From positions 434,001 to 498,000 of the forward strand of contig NZ_WAEL01000002.1 of NCBI RefSeq assembly GCF_011742925.1: a stretch of 64,000 nt of DNA, written 5' to 3'. Made by a program: the position numbers and the translations under genes. Source of the stretch: Fibrivirga algicola. Its GTDB lineage: Bacteria; Bacteroidota; Bacteroidia; Cytophagales; Spirosomataceae. Shown piece after piece: positions 58,977-64,000 of this stretch. The notes beneath the pieces were generated by a model that was not told where the DNA came from, searched no databases, and was given only the letters and a program-made list of their open reading frames with translations. Numbering within the stretch: position 1 is the stretch's first letter; every line of letters begins with the position of its first letter.

Positions 58977-59753
58977 TTATTCAAACAGGTTGCCCAGTTG
59001 CCCCAGTACCGAACCGCTTTCTTTGTTGGCTTGTCCGCCACCAGGCGATAGTCGCTGCACCAGTTTCGAGATCGGCATCGACTGAATCCAGACGCGGCCG
59101 GTACCACGCAACGTAGCCAGAAACAGACCTTCGCCGCCAAATACCATACTACGCAAACCACCCGCCCGTTCGATACTAAAGTTGATTTGTGGCTCGAATG
59201 CAACCACACAACCCGTATCGACCCGCAACACCTCGTTGTTCAATTGCTTTTCGATTACCACACCGCCGGCATGCACAAAGGCTAGCCCGTCTCCCTGAAT
59301 TTTGGCCAGAATGAAGCCTTCGCCACCAAACAGGCCTGTGCCAAACCGCTGGTTAAAGTGAATACCCAGCCGCGTACCCAACGCTGCGCACAGAAACCCG
59401 TCTTTTTGTACAATCAGGGTGTTTTGATAAATGTTGCCCAGGTTAATCGGCATGACCGTACCAGGATAAGGTGCCGCAAATGCCACCTTCCGTTTCCCGC
59501 CCCCCCGGTTGGTGAAATGAGTCATGAACAGCGATTCTCCCGTAACAAGGCGCGTACCTGCCTGTAGCAGTTTACCCAGGAAGCCCTGATCGGGCTGCGA
59601 GCCGTCTCCCATTTTGGTTTCGAAAACGATGCCCTCTTCCATAAAGAGCATGCTGCCCGCCTCGGCAATGACGGTCTCATTGGGGTCGAGTTCTATCTCA
59701 ACTACCTGAATATCTTCGCCAATGATCTTGTAGTCGATCTCGTGTGAGGTCAT
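58977..59753 (-). CDS. TIGR00266/AIM24 family protein
   Basis: A 258-residue beta-rich protein. Family signatures are [20 protein letters not shown] near 22-41, [34 protein letters not shown], and the C-terminal [20 protein letters not shown]. The tail is Gly/Asn-rich. AIM24 affects mitochondrial structure in yeast; bacterial members have no settled function. It precedes the small 58619 gene with a short gap and may share its transcript. Confidence 0.9.
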   Translation of the reverse strand: MTSHEIDYKIIGEDIQVVEIELDPNETVIAEAGSMLFMEEGIVFETKMGDGSQPDQGFLGKLLQAGTRLVTGESLFMTHFTNRGGGKRKVAFAAPYPGTVMPINLGNIYQNTLIVQKDGFLCAALGTRLGIHFNQRFGTGLFGGEGFILAKIQGDGLAFVHAGGVVIEKQLNNEVLRVDTGCVVAFEPQINFSIERAGGLRSMVFGGEGLFLATLRGTGRVWIQSMPISKLVQRLSPGGGQANKESGSVLGQLGNLFE

Positions 59754-59914
59754 GGTTTATCTCTGGATTGGTTATGTGCTCGAAAACTACCCGCCTTTGC
59801 CACAAAGCCCACTAAAATCTTGATAAACGGACAAAATAAAATCCGTAGCGGCGGCTGAGGCGGTTGCCCATTTCAGATGAGGGGTCGACAATAGGCTTTC
59901 ACCTGTCAGGTACG

Positions 59915-60421
59915 TTAGCTACTGAACAGCATCAGCTCGTCGTTTGTGTCGGGCGATATAAAGGGCTTTCTGTAAGTCATGCCCAGCTTTCCCAGCAAGC
60001 TGATCGACGGACCGTTGGAAGGCATAACAAGGGCACAGATAACGGGCAGTTTCAGCGTTTCGCTGGCATCATGCATTATCGCCGTAGCCGCCTCTACAGC
60101 GTATCCGTTGCCCATGAAAGCAGGCAAAAAGGCAAAGCCAATGTCGGGATAGTCCAGGTACGTTCGCCTGATGAGGCCACACATGCCAATCGGGGTTTTG
60201 CCGGCTTTCCGTTCAACCAGGTACAAGCCAAAACCGTTGGCCTCGTAGCTTGCTAGAGGTCCGTTTAGCAGGTACGTTTCGGCCTGCGAGACTGTTCGTA
60301 TCTGCCGATCGCCAATGTACGCCAGCCAGCCGGGGCTATTCACGAGTTCGAGCACAAACGCGGCATCGGCTGTGGTCAGCTTTCGAATTAACAGCCGTTC
60401 GGTTTGCAACATCGTATCCAT
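59915..60421 (-). CDS. GNAT family acetyltransferase (RimJ/RimL-like)
   Basis: A 168-residue acetyltransferase from the ATG at 60421 (MDTMLQTERLLIRKLTTADA); the reading frame begins 15 codons earlier at a doubtful start. RimJ/RimL-type motifs are LQTERLLIRKL, DIGFAFLPAFMGNGYAVEAA (the acetyl-CoA loop) and the closing NGPSISLLGKLGMTYRKPF. Members acetylate ribosomal protein N-termini or small molecules. The substrate is not known. Confidence 0.88.
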   Translation of the reverse strand: MDTMLQTERLLIRKLTTADAAFVLELVNSPGWLAYIGDRQIRTVSQAETYLLNGPLASYEANGFGLYLVERKAGKTPIGMCGLIRRTYLDYPDIGFAFLPAFMGNGYAVEAATAIMHDASETLKLPVICALVMPSNGPSISLLGKLGMTYRKPFISPDTNDELMLFSS

Positions 60422-60583
60422 CTTAACTAGTACGCTATAAAGCCTGACGACGACACATTTCGCCAAACCTGGTCAACCCCAATACTCTTCTGAAAAGTGA
60501 TAGACCGTTCCTGTCGCTTTATCAAATGCCAGATGATAAACGAAAGGGAACCTATTACAGTGGTAATAAGCCAGTATACTGCA

Positions 60584-61024
60584 TTACCTGATCGTATAGA
60601 AGAAGGCTAGCTGCTTTTTCACGTCTGGAAACTTGGCTTCAACATATGCCAGCCGTTTATTCATTTCGGACGAATCAGTTCTAACGCAGGCCTTACTTGA
60701 GTAATCGAGTCGCTCTGTTGGTAACGTGCCAATAAACGCCAGAATCTGGGTCTGATCTGCCTTATAGGTTAGAAAGCGTTGGTAAAAGCCGGGAGTTATG
60801 TCAACTAGAAGGCCATCCAACTCCTGCACGGAAAGGCGGTCCTGTTTCCCAAAACAAGCCTGAAAACTAAACTTTCGGGTCGTAGTCAGGTTTCCTGCTA
60901 TCGCCTCGGCTCCCGATTGCATGGCACGGCTTGCTTTCTTCTTCGCCTTTTCGAGGCAGACAACAAGCACCTCACGCCCTTTTTCGTTCGCCCGCTGGCA
61001 CGACGTCAGGATGACCAATAACAC
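60584..61024 (-). CDS. Small lipoprotein of unknown function, start doubtful
   Basis: A 146-residue product from a GTG at 61024 (MLLVILTSCQRANEKGRE). The signal-like segment would be only eight residues before the lipid Cys. An ATG at 61038-61040 starts a better signal (MNTLLVLLVILTSC), but it is one base out of frame at a CCC run (61031-61033), which suggests an indel. The mature protein has KKKASRAMQSGAEAIAGN, three more cysteines, and RLAYVEAKFPDVKKQLAFF at the end. No family recognised. Confidence 0.55.
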   Translation of the reverse strand: MLLVILTSCQRANEKGREVLVVCLEKAKKKASRAMQSGAEAIAGNLTTTRKFSFQACFGKQDRLSVQELDGLLVDITPGFYQRFLTYKADQTQILAFIGTLPTERLDYSSKACVRTDSSEMNKRLAYVEAKFPDVKKQLAFFYTIR

Positions 61025-61103
61025 CAGTAAGGGTATTCATTTTGCACGTGTCATACATTTTCCACAACCTGTATATCACTATAGAACTTGGCAAAAACGC
61101 TGT

Positions 61104-62006
61104 CTACAAACTTTTCAGATGCGCCGTCAGCACATCCTTGATCGTTGTCCAATGAATGGACGGGTAGCGATTGTTGTCGAGGCCGTCGAGGCGGGCGCGT
61201 TTGTCGATCATGTTGCGCATGTACTGCATGCCCTGCCAGGCGGGATACAGCTCGCCCTCGCCGGGTGCCACCGTTTTGGCAACCTTGATCAGGCCGCTCA
61301 GCACCAATGGGCTACCTGCCCAAAAAAGCCGGTACTGCTCACCCGATATGCCACTCACCACGTCTTTGATCTGCCGGGGGCTAAGTTGATCACCAGCGAT
61401 GTAAAGATAACGAGGGGTAGTTGGGTCAAGGGCTGCGTTAGCGGTGAACTCAGCCGTGTTGTCCATCGTGGTGAAGCCCATGCGGTGGTCAGTATCACCC
61501 CAGTACAGCACCAGTTTCGGTTTGAACAGAACAAGCGGCATAGCACCGGTTATCAACTCTGCAAATGCTCCATTGAATATTGTTGTGGCGGCAATGGGCG
61601 CTTTGTCCAGGTACGTGTGAAACTCGCGGCGAAGGTCGAGATTCCGGTTTTCCCCGTCAGAAAAGCGAGTAAAATCCAGCGAATAGTCAGAGGGAATAAA
61701 TCGGGGCACACCCGCCGCTACGGCTGCATCGAGTAGAACACGCTGTGTACCGATGATGGTCTCCCGGAAGCCAGACAAGGCCGATACCACGCAGGAAACG
61801 CCCTGACAGGCGGTTGTCAGGGCGGATACGTTGTTCATGTCCAGGTTAACTACGGTTACGCCCTGCGCTTCCAGCGCCTTCACGTTGGCCGGATCGCTGC
61901 TTGCCCGAACAACAGCCCGCACGTCAGCACCTTTGGCCCGCAACGCCTTAATAATGCGTCCCCCCAGATCGCCCGTTGCGCCTGCTACCAGTATTGTGTT
62001 TCCCAT
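61104..62006 (-). CDS. NmrA/isoflavone-reductase-like NAD(P)-binding oxidoreductase
   Basis: A 300-residue Rossmann-fold protein from the ATG at 62006 (MGNTILVAGATGDLGGRII), which begins directly at the GxxGxxG nucleotide motif; the frame upstream runs into a hairpin. Further NmrA features are ADVRAVVRASSDPANVKALE, GVTVVNLDMNNVSALTTACQ and FIPSDYSLDFTRFSDGENR. It may reduce an aromatic or other small molecule, or sense the NAD(P) redox state. The gene lies downstream of the xylanase gene with a hairpin between. Confidence 0.87.
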   Translation of the reverse strand: MGNTILVAGATGDLGGRIIKALRAKGADVRAVVRASSDPANVKALEAQGVTVVNLDMNNVSALTTACQGVSCVVSALSGFRETIIGTQRVLLDAAVAAGVPRFIPSDYSLDFTRFSDGENRNLDLRREFHTYLDKAPIAATTIFNGAFAELITGAMPLVLFKPKLVLYWGDTDHRMGFTTMDNTAEFTANAALDPTTPRYLYIAGDQLSPRQIKDVVSGISGEQYRLFWAGSPLVLSGLIKVAKTVAPGEGELYPAWQGMQYMRNMIDKRARLDGLDNNRYPSIHWTTIKDVLTAHLKSL

Positions 62007-62032
62007 TCGGTTGGTCGTCGTGCATTTCTTAG

Positions 62033-62092
62033 GTATTGTGTGTTGCTTTCGCGTGGCCGAAACGTCGGGAACGCGAAAGCAACACACAATAC
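62033..62092. terminator. 22-base perfect inverted repeat between xylanase and NmrA genes
   Basis: Arms 62033-62054 and 62071-62092 are perfect complements around a 16-base loop. It lies 82 bases past the xylanase stop (62174) and 27 bases before the NmrA ATG (62006), so it probably ends the xylanase transcript. Confidence 0.7.
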
Positions 62093-62173
62093 AACACGCT
62101 TACTTAAAAACGCTTGCAACGGTCATTAGTTTGTTGACTACCCAAGCGACATACGCACGCTGACGCTACTTCT

Positions 62174-63253
62174 TTAAAACTTAATAACCTCGGCAAACGC
62201 CTTTTTGGGCTGGTAATTTTGATCGAACAGCAGTGGGAAATCTTTTCGGTTAGGTACGGGGAACGAGTCGAGCCATGAGTATTTGTCGGAGAGGTTCCAA
62301 AACGTGACACCAGTAAGCTTGTCTTTGTGCTTACGGAACACATCGAACAGCATTTTATACTGAGACGCCTGCTTATCATTCATGACCGCGGTGAACTCAC
62401 TTTTGTCGGTGTCCCGACGTTCACGACGTTCGTGTTCTTTCGGGTACACCGATATATCCAGTTCAGTGATCTGGACTTTTAGCCCCAGGCTGGCAAAGCG
62501 CATAATCGACTCCTCCATCTCCTGCATCGTGGGTTCGTAGATCGACCAGTGGCCCTGCAGGCCAACACCGTTGATGGGCACACCTTTGTCTTTCAGCTTC
62601 TTCAGCAACTGGTAGATCTTGTCCCGTTTCGAGGCGCTCTCAGTATTATAATCGTTATAGAATAACTGGGCCGACGGATCGGCCGCGTGGGCGTATTCAA
62701 AGGCTTTTGCGATGTAATCCTCGCCAACGATCTCGTAGAATTTCGATTTTCGGTAGATGGAACTGCCCGTATCGGGTACAGCCTCGTTCACGACATCCCA
62801 GGCGTAAATCTTGCCTTTGTAGCGACCCATTACGTCGTTGATATGCTGTTTCATGCGGGCCAGCAGCACTTCGCGGGTCACCTGCTTGCCAGTCGAGTCA
62901 GTGAAGAACCAACGCGGCGTCTGGTTATGCCAGCAAAGCGTATGGCCCCGTACTTTCATGTTGTTTTGCTGGGCAAAGTCAACGATGGCGTCGGCATCTT
63001 TCCAGAAGTACCGCTTTTCTTCCGGGTGGATCGGCCCCATTTTCATGGCGTTTTCGGGCGTCAGGCTATTGAACTGCGCCTTGATTAGCTCCGCATCCGG
63101 GCCGGGCTGAATCATGCGCGGATTCACGGCCACACCAATCGGAAAATACCGGGCGTAGTAGTCTTTCAACCCCTTCTGCGACTGCGCAGGCGCTACACCA
63201 ATGGAGCCGGCGAGCAGCAAAGCCAGCCAGCGAAACGTCGTTTTGTTCTTCAT
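62174..63253 (-). CDS. GH10 endo-1,4-beta-xylanase
   Basis: A 359-residue secreted xylanase with a signal peptide (about 1-23, ending GVAPAQS). The GH10 TIM barrel fills the rest. The acid/base Glu is in WDVVNEAVPDTGS near 143-155 and the nucleophile Glu in VQITELDISVYPKE near 264-277. The substrate-binding GHTLCWHNQTPRWFF near 94-108 is conserved. It cleaves xylan backbones in the periplasm or outside the cell. The GH43 gene upstream (63351 onward, same strand) probably supplies the side-chain or xylosidase activity. Confidence 0.94.
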   Translation of the reverse strand: MKNKTTFRWLALLLAGSIGVAPAQSQKGLKDYYARYFPIGVAVNPRMIQPGPDAELIKAQFNSLTPENAMKMGPIHPEEKRYFWKDADAIVDFAQQNNMKVRGHTLCWHNQTPRWFFTDSTGKQVTREVLLARMKQHINDVMGRYKGKIYAWDVVNEAVPDTGSSIYRKSKFYEIVGEDYIAKAFEYAHAADPSAQLFYNDYNTESASKRDKIYQLLKKLKDKGVPINGVGLQGHWSIYEPTMQEMEESIMRFASLGLKVQITELDISVYPKEHERRERRDTDKSEFTAVMNDKQASQYKMLFDVFRKHKDKLTGVTFWNLSDKYSWLDSFPVPNRKDFPLLFDQNYQPKKAFAEVIKF

Positions 63254-63282
63254 AAGGCAAGGGGTAGGGATTTATTGCTGAT

Positions 63283-63335
63283 GCTGTCCTGCTTCGCGGG
63301 CCTGTCTAAGGGCCTAGTTCGCGAAGCAGGACAGC
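63283..63335. terminator. 16-base perfect inverted repeat between GH43 and GH10 genes
   Basis: GCTGTCCTGCTTCGCG (63283-63298) pairs with CGCGAAGCAGGACAGC (63320-63335). It sits in the gap after the GH43 stop at 63351 and before the xylanase start, so xylanase may have its own promoter or read through. Confidence 0.65.
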
Positions 63336-63350
63336 GCCACTATCCAACAT

Positions 63351-64000
63351 CTATTTGTACGCCTCGATGGTTTTGATGGTACCGTCGGGGTTGTAGCTCA
63401 GCTCAGTCACTTTCACGTTGCGGAGGTGCGTTTTACCCGACAGTTGCACGTCGTGGTAGAACATGTACCACTTCGGGCCGATCTGCACAATAGAGTGGTG
63501 GTTGGTCCAGCCCTGTACCGGCTTCAGCACAATGCCTTTGTAAGTAAACGGACCGTATGGGTTATCACCGATGGCGTAGCAGATATTATGCGTGTCGCCG
63601 GTCGAGTACGAGAAGTAATACTTTCCGTTGTATTTGTGTATCCAGGCAGCCTCGAAAAAGCGCTTATCGTTGTCTTTTTCGTAGAACGGCTTTCCTTTCT
63701 CGTCAAGCAGTTGAATCTCTTTCACGGGTTCGGCAAACTCCTTCATATCGGCAGTTAACCGAGCTACGCGGGGCTGGTAGGCCAATTCAGCGGGCTTTTT
63801 GAGTGCCCCTTTCGCGTCGTATTTGTTGCCACTCCAACGCTGAAGCTGGCCGCCCCAGATGCCACCAAAGTACAGGTACGCCTTTCCGTCTGTATCTTGA
63901 AAAACAGTGGGGTCGATGCTGTAGCTGCCTTTGATCGGTGCGGGCTCCGGCTTGAAAGGTCCGGTTGGCTTCTTACTCGTAGCGACGCCAATGCGGAAAA
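63351..64000 (-). CDS. GH43 family glycoside hydrolase, 5' end outside window
   Basis: The C-terminal 215 residues of a five-bladed propeller enzyme; the reading frame stays open to the window edge, so the start is missing. Propeller motifs include YSIDPTVFQDTDGKAYLYFG, with the conserved Asp-Pro. The conserved general acid segment is FFEAAWIHKYNGKYYFSYS (Glu). The later loop is NHHSIVQIGPKWYMFYH. GH43 enzymes are beta-xylosidases or alpha-L-arabinofuranosidases that work with GH10 enzymes, which fits the adjacent xylanase gene. The exact activity cannot be assigned from the visible part. Confidence 0.85.
   Translation of the reverse strand, partial: FRIGVATSKKPTGPFKPEPAPIKGSYSIDPTVFQDTDGKAYLYFGGIWGGQLQRWSGNKYDAKGALKKPAELAYQPRVARLTADMKEFAEPVKEIQLLDEKGKPFYEKDNDKRFFEAAWIHKYNGKYYFSYSTGDTHNICYAIGDNPYGPFTYKGIVLKPVQGWTNHHSIVQIGPKWYMFYHDVQLSGKTHLRNVKVTELSYNPDGTIKTIEAYK

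Noticed and set aside
60921-61736. 271-codon plus-strand frame
   Set aside because: Antisense to the NmrA-type gene; no motif and an unlikely amino acid make-up.
62007-62087. N-terminal extension of the NmrA-type protein
   Set aside because: It would be encoded by the hairpin at 62033-62092, and the family begins at the GATGDLGG nucleotide-binding motif.
63764-63991. 75-codon minus-strand frame near the right edge
   Set aside because: It overlaps the GH43 frame, which reads through this stretch with conserved propeller motifs.
1-64000. tRNA, rRNA, CRISPR arrays, transposases, integrases, phage genes
   Set aside because: I looked for T-arm-like GGTTCGAATCC patterns, regular spaced repeats and recombinase motifs on both strands and found none that held up.

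Overview
The window is chromosomal DNA from a member of the Bacteroidota, most likely the Cytophagales and close to Spirosoma. The evidence is a C-terminal type IX secretion (T9SS) type A signal at 49943-53176, a gliding-motility-type (type B) C-terminus at 26862-28604, the gliding lipoprotein GldH, three TonB-dependent receptors, a long-form IspH, LytTR/LytS signalling, and promoters matching the Bacteroidota -7 box TAnnTTTG with almost no Shine-Dalgarno sequences. I see no rRNA, tRNA, CRISPR array, transposase or phage gene. It reads as ordinary core and envelope chromosome.

Layout. 0.1-5 kb: a large FAD/Fe-S dehydrogenase carrying an in-frame palindromic insert, two small secreted low-complexity proteins, Mog and a DUF2256 zinc protein. 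5-10 kb: a TonB receptor followed by a surface lipoprotein. 10-19 kb: a GHL10-type lipoprotein, IspH, an M28 peptidase, an App1-type phosphatase and the ribosome rescue factor ArfB. 18-24 kb: two rhomboid proteases, MutL, an enoyl-CoA hydratase, a TIGR03643 protein and an Lrp regulator. 24-34 kb: a TonB receptor, then a co-oriented group of T9SS protein, DUF3500 lipoprotein, HupE/UreJ permease and a His-rich-plug TonB receptor, which looks like a metal uptake unit. 34-39 kb: a pirin-like protein coupled to an unknown gene, a LytS/LytTR pair, a ModE-like regulator and a TPR protein. 39-49 kb: Hpt, a GT39 glycosyltransferase, small enzymes, a pseudouridine synthase, a PhoB/PhoR-like pair, an AI-2E-type transporter, a Lon-N protein and GldH. 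49-55 kb: DUF1345, a giant T9SS protein and DUF4301. 55-57.3 kb: a duplicated two-gene cassette (six-cysteine secreted peptide plus lipoprotein) in which one copy is decaying. 57-64 kb: an Rrf2 regulator, an AIM24 protein, a GNAT enzyme, an NmrA-type oxidoreductase, a GH10 xylanase and a GH43 enzyme cut by the window edge.

The main points for follow-up are the mobile palindromic element that has become coding sequence, the duplicated and partly broken Cys-peptide/lipoprotein cassette, the DUF3500-HupE-TonB unit, a MutL whose endonuclease motifs look lost, and a striking number of long perfect inverted repeats of unrelated sequence at gene ends.
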